Shown here piece after piece: positions 16,138 through 25,573 of a stretch of DNA of 40,927 nt (its first letter is position 1; the number at the start of each line of letters is the position of its first letter). The DNA is from Desulfurivibrionaceae bacterium (lineage in GTDB: Bacteria; Desulfobacterota; Desulfobulbia; Desulfobulbales; UBA5123): assembly GCA_030145325.1 (NCBI GenBank), contig JAQYVW010000021.1, positions 1-40,927 on the forward strand, in the 5' to 3' direction. The notes beneath the pieces are model-generated. The model was not told where the DNA came from. It did no database searches and saw only the letters and a program-made list of their open reading frames with translations. Position numbers and translations under genes: made by a program.

Positions 16138-16987
16138 TCTTAAATTGACTACTGGCACTCTTTATGTGGTGGCCACCCCCATAGGCAATCTTGAGGACAT
16201 TACCCTGCGCGCGATCCGGATTCTTAAAGAGGTGGCGCTGGTCGCCTCGGAGGATACTCGACATACCAGAAAACTCCTTTCCCATTTGGGGATCAGCACT
16301 TCGTTGGTCAGTTATTATAAGGGCAAAGAGGCGTCTCGGGCTGAGCCCATTCTTAAACGTTTACAGGGCGGTGATGATGTTGCCCTGGTTTCCGATGCTG
16401 GCACTCCAGGTATTTCTGATCCCGGTGCTTTGCTGGTTAAAAAAACGCGGGAGTTGGGGATAACCGTAGTTCCGGTTCCCGGCCCTTCTGCTCTTACCGC
16501 CGCGATGAGTGTTGCCGGTTTCGAGGAAACCGGCTTTCATTTTCTTGGTTTTCTGCCCTCCCGTGCAGCAGAGCGGCGTAAGTTTTTGAAAAGCCTTACT
16601 TCGGAGAAAAATCTACTGATTTTTTATGAATCGCCACAGCGAATTGTGGCCACCCTTGAGGATTGTTTGGCTATCCTGGGTGATCGGCGGTTGTCGGTGG
16701 CCAGGGAGATAACTAAATTGTATGAGGAGTTTCTTTGCGGTTCTCTGGCCGAGGCGGTGGCAAGCTTTAAGGGCCGAGATAAGGTCAGGGGCGAGTTTGT
16801 GGTCATTGTTGAGGGTGGCGGTGAGGATGAAGAGCCAACGGCGGCTGATCTTGATGCTCTCTTGGTTTGGTATCGGGATAATTCTGAACTCTCCCTTAAG
16901 GATGCATCTAAACGGATCTCCAAGGATTTGGGTTTGTCTCGCTCGCAGGTGTACCAGAAAGCTCTTGGGGTTTGGCGGAAACCTTAG
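16130..16987 (+). CDS. rsmI: 16S rRNA (cytidine1402-2'-O)-methyltransferase
   Basis: A 285-residue tetrapyrrole-methylase-fold enzyme that 2'-O-methylates C1402 of 16S rRNA. Hallmarks: LYVVATPIGNLEDITLRA, ASEDTRHTRKLL, VALVSDAGTPGISDPG and VPVPGPSALTAAM. The C-terminal helix-rich RsmI domain is present. It starts at GTG 16130 inside the end of the kinase gene, with GAGGGGG upstream. Confidence 0.96.
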   Translation: MTDLKLTTGTLYVVATPIGNLEDITLRAIRILKEVALVASEDTRHTRKLLSHLGISTSLVSYYKGKEASRAEPILKRLQGGDDVALVSDAGTPGISDPGALLVKKTRELGITVVPVPGPSALTAAMSVAGFEETGFHFLGFLPSRAAERRKFLKSLTSEKNLLIFYESPQRIVATLEDCLAILGDRRLSVAREITKLYEEFLCGSLAEAVASFKGRDKVRGEFVVIVEGGGEDEEPTAADLDALLVWYRDNSELSLKDASKRISKDLGLSRSQVYQKALGVWRKP

Positions 16988-17176
16988 GGTGTTCGTCCTG
17001 TGTTAATTTCGGATAAGGTAAAGACCATGACGATTTGTTGTCTGCCGGGATTCATTCCGGTATCTCCTTCCGGTAAATCTCCTTGTCAATAAACGGTAAA
17101 TGGGCTAATTAATTACGGTTCAGGTTGCCATTTGCAGGTGGGGTTTCGTGCCGATTCAGGCTGTCCGGGAGAGCCA

Positions 17177-17773
17177 GTGAAAGAAGTTCAGGATTTTTAT
17201 TTTAAGAAGGCGAAGAAAGAAGGTTATCCGGCTCGTTCCGTTTATAAGCTTGAGGAAGCGCAGCTGAAGCATCGGTTGCTGAAAAAGGGTGACAAGGTAC
17301 TTGATCTCGGCTGCCATCCCGGTAGTTGGTCTCTGTATGCCGCCAGGGTGGTTGGGGTGCAGGGGTTGGTGGTGGGCATTGATCTCCAGAAGACACGTGG
17401 GGTCGGTAAAAAAGATATGGCCCCCATTCATTGGTTGCGTGGTGACATTACCGATGAGGAGATGCTTGCCTCGGTGCGGGAGTTGGCGCCTGCCTTTGAT
17501 GCGGTGGTTAGTGACATGGCGCCTCGAACCACCGGCAATAAGTGGTCCGATCAGCAACAGGCCTTGAACCTTGCTCGGCGATCACTGGCCGTGGCTGAAG
17601 ATATGTTGAAACCCGGTGGCAACTACTATTGCAAGGTGTTTCAGGGTGAGGATGTCGATGAGTTTGTTAAAGAGGTTCGGAGTCGTTTTAAAACGGCCCG
17701 GTTGGTGAAACCAAAGAGTTCGCGTTCGGAAAGTCGTGAAATGTTTGTCTTGGGGATGGGGTTCGGTGGTTAA
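17177..17773 (+). CDS. rlmE: 23S rRNA (uridine-2'-O)-methyltransferase, RlmE/FtsJ family
   Basis: A 198-residue SAM enzyme that methylates U2552 of 23S rRNA. FKKAKKEGYPARSVYKLEE holds the first catalytic Lys; LDLGCHPGSWSLYAA is motif I; VVSDMAP the catalytic Asp; YYCKVFQG the second Lys; and SRSESREMFVL the Glu, completing the K-D-K-E tetrad. Start chosen at GTG 17177, which has GGGAG five to six bases upstream; an in-frame TTG lies at 17132. Confidence 0.93.
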   Translation: MKEVQDFYFKKAKKEGYPARSVYKLEEAQLKHRLLKKGDKVLDLGCHPGSWSLYAARVVGVQGLVVGIDLQKTRGVGKKDMAPIHWLRGDITDEEMLASVRELAPAFDAVVSDMAPRTTGNKWSDQQQALNLARRSLAVAEDMLKPGGNYYCKVFQGEDVDEFVKEVRSRFKTARLVKPKSSRSESREMFVLGMGFGG

Positions 17774-17817
17774 GTTGAACTCAGTGCCTTAGGGGGGAAC
17801 GTTTTAAGTCAATAGGC

Positions 17818-18001
17818 TATCTTGAAAAATTGCCCTTCGATTCTCGTCAAGCGAGTTGTCTCGTCCGTTTTTGGCGTTGTGGCCAAAAGAAAAATGCTCA
17901 CATATCCTTAAATATGCTGCGCTTTTTATTTTGACCGTGCCTCGGAGTCGCGAGAACTCGCTTACCTGTCTTCGAACAAAATTGCTAATTTTTTAAGACA
18001 C
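17818..18001. repeat. Imperfect inverted-repeat element
   Basis: CTTGAAAAATT (17821-17831) mirrors AATTTTTTAAG (17987-17997; 10 of 11), and AAGCGAGTT (17849-17857) mirrors AACTCGCTT (17955-17963; 9 of 9). The interior contains TGCTCACATA (17895-17904), identical to part of the element at 36819. It looks like a degenerate small mobile repeat and could act as a hairpin between rlmE and yebC. Confidence 0.65.
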
Positions 18002-18041
18002 CCAATATATTAAGGAAGTAGAGACCAGTAAGGAGTAGACA

Positions 18042-18791
18042 ATGTCCGGACATTCTAAATGGGCTAATATCAAGCATCGCAAAGGAGCGATGGATGCCAA
18101 GCGCGGCAAGATCTTCACCCGCTTGATCAAGGAAATAATGGTCGCGGCGCGGATGGGCGGTGGCGATCAGGCTGCTAACCCGCGTTTGCGCACCGCCATT
18201 GCCGGAGCTAAGGCGGTGAACATGCCTAAGGATAATATCGAGCGGGCCATCAAAAAAGGCACTGGCGAGCTTGAGGGCGTGGTCTATGAGGAAATTACCT
18301 ATGAAGGGTATGGCCCCGGCGGCGTAGCGGTGCTGGTTGAGTGTATGACCGACAACCGGGTGCGAACCGTTGCCGATGTCCGTTATATCTTTAATAAAGG
18401 TAACGGCAATATGGGTGAGTCGGGCTGCGTTAACTGGATGTTTGATCGTAAGGGCTCAATCCTTATTGACCGGTCGGCAGCCGATGAAGAGCAGCTGATG
18501 GAGCTGGCCATTGAAGCAGGTGCCGAGGATGTGGTCGAGGAAGAGGAGACCTTTCAGGTTCTGACCGCTCCTGATGATTTCGATGCGGTGCGTGAGGCAT
18601 TGGAAGGGGCCGGGATTGTTTTTATTGAGGCTAATATTGCCATGGTGCCTCAGAACGTTGTCGATGTTACCGAAGAGAAGCCAGCCGGACAATTACTTAG
18701 GCTCTTGGAGATGCTTGAGGATAACGACGATGTACAGCATGTCCATGCCAATTTTGATATTCCAGACGCAGTGATGGAGGCCCTTTCCTAG
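18042..18791 (+). CDS. yebC: YebC/PmpR-family regulator (translation or transcription factor)
   Basis: A 249-residue protein of the YebC/TACO1 family, of usual length. It begins [25 protein letters not shown], with [27 protein letters not shown] and [13 protein letters not shown] in order. Members have been described as DNA-binding regulators and more recently as ribosome-associated factors for difficult translation. It heads the ruv gene cluster, a common arrangement. A clear AAGGAG precedes ATG 18042. Confidence 0.96.
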   Translation: MSGHSKWANIKHRKGAMDAKRGKIFTRLIKEIMVAARMGGGDQAANPRLRTAIAGAKAVNMPKDNIERAIKKGTGELEGVVYEEITYEGYGPGGVAVLVECMTDNRVRTVADVRYIFNKGNGNMGESGCVNWMFDRKGSILIDRSAADEEQLMELAIEAGAEDVVEEEETFQVLTAPDDFDAVREALEGAGIVFIEANIAMVPQNVVDVTEEKPAGQLLRLLEMLEDNDDVQHVHANFDIPDAVMEALS

Positions 18792-18800
18792 GGGATGGTG

Positions 18801-19319
18801 ATGGAGGCCGTCTCCCGGCAAGCGCACCGGATTCGTATCTTGGGGATCGATCCCGGTTCGCGGATTACCGGCTATGGGGTTGTTGATAAGATTGGTGATA
18901 CGTTTCGTTTTGTAAGTTGCGGGGCTATCAAGGTATCAGCCAAATCTTCATTTCCGTTACGTCTCCAGGAGATTCATACCGGCATCTCCGAGGTTATTGC
19001 AACCTTGCAGCCTGACGTAGCCGCGATTGAGGATATCTTTGTCGCTATCAATCCCCGCTCGGCGCTAAAGCTTGGTCATGCCCGCGGGGTGTTGATCCTG
19101 GCTGCCATGGAGCAGGGCTTGCCGGTTCATGAATATGCGGCCCGAATGGTCAAACAGGCGGTGGCTGGATACGGGCAGGCATCCAAAGCCCAGGTGCAGC
19201 AGATGGTGCGTGCCCTTCTGCAACTTTCCGGTACTCCCAGTGAGGATGCTGCCGACGGTCTTGCCGTTGCCCTCTGTCATGCCAATCATTGCAACAGTTT
19301 GCAGAGCATAGTATCCTGA
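18801..19319 (+). CDS. ruvC: Crossover junction endodeoxyribonuclease RuvC
   Basis: A 172-residue Holliday-junction resolvase. Catalytic acidic residues are visible in LGIDPGSRITGYG, AIEDIFVAINPRSALKLG, and SEDAADGLAVALCHAN. It lies 9 bases after yebC and precedes ruvA and ruvB. ATG 18801 is preferred over ATG 18795 because AGGGG then has a normal spacer. Confidence 0.97.
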   Translation: MEAVSRQAHRIRILGIDPGSRITGYGVVDKIGDTFRFVSCGAIKVSAKSSFPLRLQEIHTGISEVIATLQPDVAAIEDIFVAINPRSALKLGHARGVLILAAMEQGLPVHEYAARMVKQAVAGYGQASKAQVQQMVRALLQLSGTPSEDAADGLAVALCHANHCNSLQSIVS

Positions 19320-19409
19320 TTTGTCACGGGTGGCGGTGCTTTTTTTGCGTGGCCAAGGGGAAGTAAGGTTGGGGGCGCACTCCAGAGTGTTATACGGGAA
19401 GAGAAGGTC

Positions 19410-20027
19410 ATGATTGCCTGTCTACGTGGTAAGTTACTCCAAAAGTTGCCGGAGACGTTGATTATAGATGTCGGCGGGGTGGGCTATGAGGTGTTTTTTT
19501 CTGCCAGCGGGCGGCATCCGTTGCCCGACCAGGGGGAGGAGTTTTTTCTTCATATTCAGACCGTGGTTCGTGAGGACGCTTTTCTCTTATACGGCTTTGT
19601 GGAGCCGGAAGAGAAGGCGGCTTTCTTGTTGCTTACCGGGGTGAGCGGTATTGGCCCCAAGGTAGCGTTGGCGGTGTTGGCAGGGTTAAGTCCGGCAGAA
19701 CTGTCCCGCGCTGTTGCCGGTGATGACCTCAATACCTTGGTTAAGTTGCCCGGAGTGGGTAAGAAAACAGCGGAGCGGATCTGTCTGGAACTTAAGGACA
19801 AGATCCTGTTTGTGCCGGAGTCTCTGGGCGCGCCTTCTGCTCCAGGAGCTACCCACCCTGTTGATGAATTGAGTATGGATGCCGTTTCTGCGCTGGTTAA
19901 TCTCGGTTATCCGCAGGCCAGAGCTGAAGAGGCCTTGCAGGATGTGCGTCGGAAATTAGAACCGGCAGCCGTGCTCTCCATGCCCCTTGAAGAGTTGTTG
20001 CGGCAGGCCTTGAGAGCGCTGGTATGA
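19410..20027 (+). CDS. ruvA: Holliday junction branch-migration protein RuvA
   Basis: A 205-residue protein that binds four-way junctions and loads RuvB. Domain I begins [20 protein letters not shown] is in the OB fold; [19 protein letters not shown] and [19 protein letters not shown] are the two helix-hairpin-helix motifs; the C-terminal RuvB-binding domain includes [17 protein letters not shown]. It overlaps ruvB by ATGA. Confidence 0.97.
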   Translation: MIACLRGKLLQKLPETLIIDVGGVGYEVFFSASGRHPLPDQGEEFFLHIQTVVREDAFLLYGFVEPEEKAAFLLLTGVSGIGPKVALAVLAGLSPAELSRAVAGDDLNTLVKLPGVGKKTAERICLELKDKILFVPESLGAPSAPGATHPVDELSMDAVSALVNLGYPQARAEEALQDVRRKLEPAAVLSMPLEELLRQALRALV

Positions 20028-21064
20028 AACACGAAGAAAGAATCGTCTGCGCTGAGGTGGAGCCGTGTGAGGTCGTTGAGGAGCGGGGTTTGCGGCCCCA
20101 GCGTTTGTCCACTTATATCGGCCAAGAGAAGCTCAAAGAAAATCTTTCCATCGCCATCCAGGCCGCCAAGGGGCGCGGCGAAGCGTTGGATCATGTCCTT
20201 TTTCACGGCTTTCCCGGTTTGGGAAAAACCACCCTTGCCTACATCATTGCCAATGAGATGGGAGCCCATATTAAGGTTACCTCGGGGCCGGTGATCGAAC
20301 GGGCGGGAGATCTGGCCGCCATTCTTACCTCCCTACAGGCTGGCGATGTTCTTTTCATCGATGAAATTCATCGCTTGAATCATGTGGTTGAGGAAATTCT
20401 TTATCCGGCCATGGAGGATTATCAGCTTGATCTCGTGGTGGGGCAAGGGCCAGGAGCCAAATCGGTCAAAATGAGTCTGCCGCCCTTTACCCTGGTGGGG
20501 GCAACCACCCGTACCGGTTTGCTTACCCCGCCGTTGCGCGACCGTTTTGGGGTTATCCTGCGGTTGGATTTCTATTCTCCAGACGAACTTGTGGAAATCG
20601 TCAAGCGTTCGGCAAGCCTTCTCGATATACCGATTGATGATGCCGGGGCCCTTGAGTTGGGCCGCCGTTCCCGAGGGACGCCAAGAATTGCCAATAGATT
20701 ATTAAAGAGATTACGAGATTTTGCCGAAGTAAAGGCAGATGGGCGGATCACCGCTGAGGTTGCTGACCAGGCCTTATCCATGCTGGCAGTTGATCGTAAC
20801 GGTCTCGATGAGATGGATCGGCGGGTGCTGCTGACCATTATCGACAAGTTTGATGGTGGTCCCTTGGGCATTGATACCCTTGCCACTGCCGTTTGTGAGG
20901 AGCGCAATACCCTGGAAGATGTCTACGAGCCATTTCTTATTCAGTGTGGCTTGTTGGTTCGCACCCCGCGCGGGAGAATGGCGACCTTGGCCGCCTACGA
21001 GCATTTCGGGCGGGTGCGTAACGAGAATAAGAACGGCGATAATGTCGCGCCAACCCTTTTTTAA
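20024..21064 (+). CDS. ruvB: Holliday junction ATPase RuvB
   Basis: A 346-residue AAA+ motor. [18 protein letters not shown] starts the ATPase core, [12 protein letters not shown] is the Walker A motif, [10 protein letters not shown] Walker [19 protein letters not shown] sensor 1 and arginine finger, [18 protein letters not shown] sensor 2, and the C-terminal winged helix ends [17 protein letters not shown]. Start overlaps ruvA (ATGA). Confidence 0.97.
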   Translation: MKHEERIVCAEVEPCEVVEERGLRPQRLSTYIGQEKLKENLSIAIQAAKGRGEALDHVLFHGFPGLGKTTLAYIIANEMGAHIKVTSGPVIERAGDLAAILTSLQAGDVLFIDEIHRLNHVVEEILYPAMEDYQLDLVVGQGPGAKSVKMSLPPFTLVGATTRTGLLTPPLRDRFGVILRLDFYSPDELVEIVKRSASLLDIPIDDAGALELGRRSRGTPRIANRLLKRLRDFAEVKADGRITAEVADQALSMLAVDRNGLDEMDRRVLLTIIDKFDGGPLGIDTLATAVCEERNTLEDVYEPFLIQCGLLVRTPRGRMATLAAYEHFGRVRNENKNGDNVAPTLF

Positions 21065-21124
21065 TCCTCCGTGGCTGTTGGTCGCCGGCGGCGGTAACCA
21101 GCAGCGGCAAGCCGGACAATTATT

Positions 21125-21994
21125 ATGACCCGAAAAAAACTTACAGCCCCTGATATCGTTAATAAAAAGGCACGCGGTGAAAAAATCATCATGCTTACCG
21201 CCTATGATGCCAGTTTTGCCCGCATGGTTGACCAGTCGGGAGCTGATATTATTCTGGTTGGTGATTCTCTGGGGATGGTGATTTTAGGCTATGACTCCAC
21301 GGTGCCGGTAACCATGGATGAGATGCTGCATCATGCCAAAGCGGTGCGGCGTGGGGCCGGGGAGGCCTTCGTGGTGGGAGATATGCCGTTTCTTTCCTAT
21401 CAGGTTTCCCCTCACGAGGCCATTGGTAACGCTGGTCGTTTCATGAAGGAAGCGGGTTGTGACGCTGTAAAGCTTGAGGGTGGCGAAGAAGTGGCCGCAA
21501 TAGTGCAAGCCTTGGTTCGGGCGGGCATCCCGGTGATGGGGCATATCGGCCTTACCCCACAGACAGCAGGGCAACTGGGTGGTTATAAGGTGCAGGGGCG
21601 TGATGTTGATTCGGCCCGTGACTTGCTTAGTGCGGCTCGTGCTCTTGAGGCGGCTGGTGCCTTTGCGGTGGTGCTTGAGTGTTTGCCGGATCGACTGGCC
21701 AAGGTCATTTCCCAGGCCATCACCATTCCGACCATTGGCATTGGGGCCGGAGTTGACTGTGATGGGCAAGTTCTGGTGACCCATGATCTTCTTGGGATGT
21801 TTGAAAAATTTGTGCCGAGTTTTGTGAAAAACTATGCGCAACTGGCGCCGCAGATGAAGGAGGCTTTGGCCTCTTTTCGGCGTGAGGTTGTTGATGGTGT
21901 ATTTCCTGATCCGGAGCATAGTTTTACCATGCAGCTTGAGGTAGAGAAACTACTCGCTGCTGCTGGTGGTGGGACCGATGCTGACGAAGAATAG
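21125..21994 (+). CDS. panB: 3-methyl-2-oxobutanoate hydroxymethyltransferase
   Basis: A 289-residue enzyme of pantothenate synthesis that makes ketopantoate from alpha-ketoisovalerate and methylene-THF. Mg-binding acidic residues are seen in VGDSLGMV; KLEGG, VMGHIGLTPQ, VLECLP and GIGAGVDCDGQVLV(T)HD match family motifs. It follows ruvB after 60 bases in the same direction; coaX on the other side of the window acts later in the same pathway. Confidence 0.96.
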   Translation: MTRKKLTAPDIVNKKARGEKIIMLTAYDASFARMVDQSGADIILVGDSLGMVILGYDSTVPVTMDEMLHHAKAVRRGAGEAFVVGDMPFLSYQVSPHEAIGNAGRFMKEAGCDAVKLEGGEEVAAIVQALVRAGIPVMGHIGLTPQTAGQLGGYKVQGRDVDSARDLLSAARALEAAGAFAVVLECLPDRLAKVISQAITIPTIGIGAGVDCDGQVLVTHDLLGMFEKFVPSFVKNYAQLAPQMKEALASFRREVVDGVFPDPEHSFTMQLEVEKLLAAAGGGTDADEE

Positions 21995-22029
21995 AGCTGT
22001 TTAACAGGGTTTCTAGTGTCTTTATCGTA

Positions 22030-22328
22030 TCTGATTACCACCGTGTTTCAGCCAAGGTTTTTTAGCCTTCTCAGTTAAAGATTTTCCCATTGGCACGCCG
22101 TCGAGTACCGGAAAAGTTGCCGAAAAGGAGCAAAAACTGTTTGAGTCCGCCCCATAGGCGGGCGAGTTTTTTTGATCCCGGCAACTTTGAGGAACACAGG
22201 GTATCCGCCGCAGGCGGACAAGTGACACCGGGTGCCGTTTCTTTTGGATCGTTTTCTTTGGGAAACAAAGAAAATGAACATGAAATGAGATTATTCCTAA
22301 AGTTGACCGAAACTCGGTGGTAATCAGA
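22030..22328. mobile_element. 299-bp non-autonomous element (MITE-like) with 8-bp target duplication
   Basis: Inverted ends TCTGATTACCACCG…(22030) and …CGGTGGTAATCAGA (22328) are perfect over 14 bases and continue with few mismatches to about 20. The 8-mer TTATCGTA flanks both sides (22022-22029 and 22329-22336), a clear target-site duplication. The interior is made of palindromes: AAAGTTGCCG/CGGCAACTTT enclosing CCGCCC/GGCGGG followed by seven T, and TCCGCCgcaGGCGGA. No transposase gene is present. It fills most of the 384-base gap between panB and motA and may end panB transcription. Confidence 0.85.
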
Positions 22329-22378
22329 TTATCGTAAGCAATGTATTTCCCAGTTTTGCGGGATGAGGTGGAAAGCGT

Positions 22379-23140
22379 ATGGATATCGCTACAATTATAG
22401 GTTTGGTTTCTGGTTTTACTGTTCTGGCGGCCGCTATTCTGCTGGGTGGCTCTGCAATTCTGTTTGTGAATATCCCCTCTATCTTGGTTGTCTTTGGTGG
22501 CACCATTGCCACCGCCTTTATTCGTTATAGCATGTCTGATGTTGTTAACTCGATGAAGGTGGCCCTCAATGCCTTTACTTCTAAACTTAGTGTGCCCCAG
22601 GAAGTTATTCAGGAAATTGTTAATCTCGCCAATATTGCTCGTAAAAATGGCCTGATTGTCTTGGAGCAGCAGCCGATTACCGATGCTTTCCTGAAAAAAG
22701 CGATCATGTACTGCGTTGATGGTCATGAAGCTGACTTTATTCAGGAGGTTCTTGAGAAAGAAGTGGAACTAACCGTTGAAAGGCATGGGGTTGGCCAGAG
22801 CCTGTTCAAGGGAATGGGGGAATCTGCCCCGGCCTTTGGGATGATCGGCACCTTGGTGGGGTTGGTGCAGATGCTTGCCAATATGAGCGATCCCGCGTCC
22901 ATTGGCCCGGCCATGGCGGTGGCCCTGCTTACCACCCTCTATGGTGCGATTCTCGCCAATGTGATTTTTATTCCTCTGGCAGACAAACTTGAGTTACGTA
23001 GTGCAGAGGAGGAGCGGAACCGGCGACTTATTGTCGAGGGTGTCTTGGGGATCTTGAAAGGTTTGAATCCCAGGGTTATGGAAGAGTTCCTGGAAACCTT
23101 CCTTCCTCCTAAGGATCGTGGTCAGAGCCAGAAAAAGTAA
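22379..23140 (+). CDS. motA: Flagellar motor stator protein MotA
   Basis: A 253-residue inner-membrane stator subunit. It starts MDIATIIGLVSGFTVLAAAIL, has four hydrophobic segments (about 5-25, 30-50, 150-170, 180-205), the conserved GMGESAPAFGMIGTLVGLVQML and MAVALLTTLYGAILAN stretches, and a charged cytoplasmic loop. GAGGTGG precedes ATG 22379. MotA with MotB forms the ion-driven stator; whether it uses protons or sodium cannot be read with confidence. Confidence 0.96.
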   Translation: MDIATIIGLVSGFTVLAAAILLGGSAILFVNIPSILVVFGGTIATAFIRYSMSDVVNSMKVALNAFTSKLSVPQEVIQEIVNLANIARKNGLIVLEQQPITDAFLKKAIMYCVDGHEADFIQEVLEKEVELTVERHGVGQSLFKGMGESAPAFGMIGTLVGLVQMLANMSDPASIGPAMAVALLTTLYGAILANVIFIPLADKLELRSAEEERNRRLIVEGVLGILKGLNPRVMEEFLETFLPPKDRGQSQKK

Positions 23141-23179
23141 TTTGGCGGTGAAGATGTTTTCTGATTTGCGAGGTTTATA

Positions 23180-23920
23180 ATGGCTGATAAGAAAAAAAAA
23201 TGTCCGCCGGTGGGTGCTCCTGGCTGGATGTGTACCTTTGCCGACATGATGTCTCTGCTGCTCTGCTTCTTTGTCTTACTGCTTTCTTTTGCCAATATGG
23301 ATGAAACTAAGTTCGAAGAGGTGGCAGGCTCCTTGGAAAAGGCCTTTGGCACCCAGCGGGATCGGCCCTTGCTCGGCACTCCCATGGGGCAGGAAATGAT
23401 CTCCAAGGAGTTTGCCGGCCAACCCATCGACCTCACAGTGCAAATACAGATTGTCCAGGAAATGGCCGACGAGATGAAGGACGGTTTGGTCGAGGTTGAG
23501 GAAGATGAGAACGGGATCACGGTGCGGGTCAAGGAGTCGGTTGCTTTTGATTCCGGGCGGGCGGTGATTAAACCACGCTTTAGGAAGGTGCTGGATAAAC
23601 TTGGTAAATTATTTGCCAAGATGAATGTTGATATTGAGGTTAGTGGGCATACCGACAATACTCCGCTTAAGAAAAAAGGTGAGTATGTCAGCAATTGGGG
23701 GTTGTCCACCGCTCGGGCGGTTAATGTTGTTGAGTATTGGGTGAAAAGGTATAAAATTGCCTCCCGTAGGCTTTCGGCTGTAGGTTATGCTGACGGGCAT
23801 CCTTTGACCAGTAATGGTACCGCCGTCGGACGTGCCAAAAATCGGCGGGTGGAATTTAAGGTGCATGGCAAGGGTGGCGGTGAATCGGCGTTCGAGGGTT
23901 TTGATCCCTTAACGGAATAA
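23180..23920 (+). CDS. motB: Flagellar motor stator protein MotB
   Basis: A 246-residue partner of MotA. Short N-terminus with CPPVGAPGWMCTFADMMSLLLCFFVLLLSF: D22 at the start of the single helix is the ion-carrying residue. The periplasmic plug follows, then an OmpA-like peptidoglycan-binding domain with VSGHTDNTPL, NWGLSTARAVNV and GRAKNRRVEFKV. It lies 39 bases after motA. Confidence 0.96.
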   Translation: MADKKKKCPPVGAPGWMCTFADMMSLLLCFFVLLLSFANMDETKFEEVAGSLEKAFGTQRDRPLLGTPMGQEMISKEFAGQPIDLTVQIQIVQEMADEMKDGLVEVEEDENGITVRVKESVAFDSGRAVIKPRFRKVLDKLGKLFAKMNVDIEVSGHTDNTPLKKKGEYVSNWGLSTARAVNVVEYWVKRYKIASRRLSAVGYADGHPLTSNGTAVGRAKNRRVEFKVHGKGGGESAFEGFDPLTE

Positions 23921-23978
23921 GGGCGATTACGCTTGTTTAATGATTGAACAAACTTTCCCGTAGGGAGGGAATGCGGTT

Positions 23979-24578
23979 ATGGCTGAGCAACAGAAGGGCG
24001 GCAACCAACGACAGGCGGTACGGATCAACGAGCGGGTGATGCTTTCTCATGCCACTGTTCCGCCCGCCCGTTATAAGGCGATTGCCGATGCCTATGTGAA
24101 AGGGATTCCTCCTTACAATCAGGAAGAGTTGATAGATGTGCAAATGTTTGTCGGCGCTCAGAATGCGTTGAATAGATTGCGTGATCGGGATAATGATCTG
24201 GCTGCTTTTCTGCAGCATCTTGATACCAAGGTCAATATGATCCTGAAAAAGATCGGTAATGTGGATTCACCTTTTGACCGGCTTAAGTTCCAAGAGGTCA
24301 ACTTGAGTGGCAGCGGTATTGCTTTTGCTGCCGCCAAGCCGATGAAAGTGGATGAGGTGGTGGAGTTTCATCTTATCCTTCTTCCTGAATACATCTATAT
24401 CTATTGTTTTGGTAAAGTGGTTAACAGCAAAGAAGATAAACGACCGGACGGTTCTGTTATTTATAGAATTCACACCAAATTTATTCTGCTCATGGAAGAG
24501 GATCAGGAAAAGCTGGTTCAGCATAATTTCAAGCAGCAGAGCCTGCATCTGCGTAATCGGCGGCGTGAAAACCGCTAG
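23979..24578 (+). CDS. PilZ-domain protein, probable c-di-GMP effector near the motor genes
   Basis: A 199-residue soluble protein. FQEVNLSGSGIAFAA is the (D/N)xSxxG core of a PilZ domain in the C-terminal half, followed by beta strands (VVEFHLILLPEYIYIYCFGKVV). An N-terminal NQRQAVRINERV Arg cluster may supply the RxxxR element. Residues 60-95 form a helical region. By position right after motAB (strong GGGAGGG site upstream of ATG 23979) it could act as a motor brake like YcgR; c-di-GMP binding is inferred. Confidence 0.75.
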   Translation: MAEQQKGGNQRQAVRINERVMLSHATVPPARYKAIADAYVKGIPPYNQEELIDVQMFVGAQNALNRLRDRDNDLAAFLQHLDTKVNMILKKIGNVDSPFDRLKFQEVNLSGSGIAFAAAKPMKVDEVVEFHLILLPEYIYIYCFGKVVNSKEDKRPDGSVIYRIHTKFILLMEEDQEKLVQHNFKQQSLHLRNRRRENR

Positions 24579-24622
24579 TCGATCCAACCAACGCAATTTT
24601 TTTCTCAACTTTTGGAACAACT

Positions 24623-25459
24623 ATGCGCGAAATTGACAGTGACGTTATTGTCCAAGCGGTCAAGGAGTTGGCGATTACTGCTGCCCATGACCTGGAGCCT
24701 GATATTTTAGAGGCTCTCCTTGCGGCCCGTGATCGTGAGATCTCTCCGTTAAGTAAAAATGTTCTTGAGCTGCTGATTTCCAATGCTGACATAGCCAGTC
24801 GGGAACGAATTCCGGTTTGTCAAGATACTGGGATCTGCGCAGTTTTTGTTTCTCTGGGGCGTGAGGTGTTGGTGACCGGCAATCTTGAGGAAGCGGTGCA
24901 GGAGGGGGTGCGGTGCGGTTACGAAGAGGGGGTTCTGCGAAAATCGGTCTGTGATCCGGTTACTCGCAAGAATACCGGTACCAACACTCCGGCGGTGGTG
25001 CATCTTGAGTTGGTGGATGGCGAGCAGATTTTGCTCCGTTTTCTGCCCAAGGGGTGTGGTAGTGAAAATATGAGCAGTCTTGTCATGTTGCCGCCTTCTT
25101 CTGGTCTTGATGGGGTGGTGGATTATGTGGTGGAGCGGGTGCATGGCGCTGGCTCTAATCCCTGCCCGCCGATGGTGGTTGGGGTGGGGGTGGGCGGTAC
25201 CTTTGAGAAAGCCGCAATCATAGCTAAAAAAGCATTGTTGCGACCGGTGGGAGAAAAGAATCCCCGCTCCGAGGTGGCTGCCCTAGAGGAAAAGATCTTG
25301 GCCCGGATAAACGAAAATGGTCAGGGGGTGCAAGGCTTTGGTGGTAATAATACCGCTCTTGCCGTCCATCTCGATACCTTCCCCACCCACATCGCCAGTT
25401 TGCCGGTGGCGGTGAATATCCAATGTCATGCCCATCGCCACAAAGAAGTGACGCTTTGA
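24623..25459 (+). CDS. Class I fumarate hydratase, alpha (N-terminal) subunit
   Basis: A 278-residue subunit of the two-part [4Fe-4S] fumarase that interconverts fumarate and malate. Cluster-ligand Cys are probably in [19 protein letters not shown] and [17 protein letters not shown] and [14 protein letters not shown] are typical of the family. The beta subunit follows after 114 bases instead of the usual short gap, with a small inverted repeat between. Confidence 0.93.
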   Translation: MREIDSDVIVQAVKELAITAAHDLEPDILEALLAARDREISPLSKNVLELLISNADIASRERIPVCQDTGICAVFVSLGREVLVTGNLEEAVQEGVRCGYEEGVLRKSVCDPVTRKNTGTNTPAVVHLELVDGEQILLRFLPKGCGSENMSSLVMLPPSSGLDGVVDYVVERVHGAGSNPCPPMVVGVGVGGTFEKAAIIAKKALLRPVGEKNPRSEVAALEEKILARINENGQGVQGFGGNNTALAVHLDTFPTHIASLPVAVNIQCHAHRHKEVTL

Positions 25460-25484
25460 GCCTGGTTTGTGTTGTTCTTTTATC

Positions 25485-25539
25485 GTAACTGCTCACGGAG
25501 TAGCTACGTTGAGTCCCTCTTTACCCCGTGAGCAATTAC
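25485..25539. repeat. Small inverted repeat between the fumarase subunits
   Basis: GTAACTGCTCACGG (25485-25498) mirrors CCGTGAGCAATTAC (25526-25539; 13 of 14), with a 27-base loop, followed by CTTTTTT. The ends match those of the element at 36819-36976, so this is a shorter relative of the same repeat. As RNA it would form a hairpin with a T tract and could attenuate transcription into the fumarase beta gene. Confidence 0.75.
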
Positions 25540-25573
25540 CTTTTTTCAACCATTTAACCGTCTGTGAGCAGCA

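Noticed and set aside
17027-17092. 21-codon frame (MTICCLPGFIPV…) between rsmI and rlmE
   Set aside because: Too short and without a good ribosome-binding site or known relative; chance is likely.
22022-22726. Minus-strand frame of over 230 codons across the motA start
   Set aside because: It is antisense to motA and crosses the mobile repeat; motA on the plus strand is certain.
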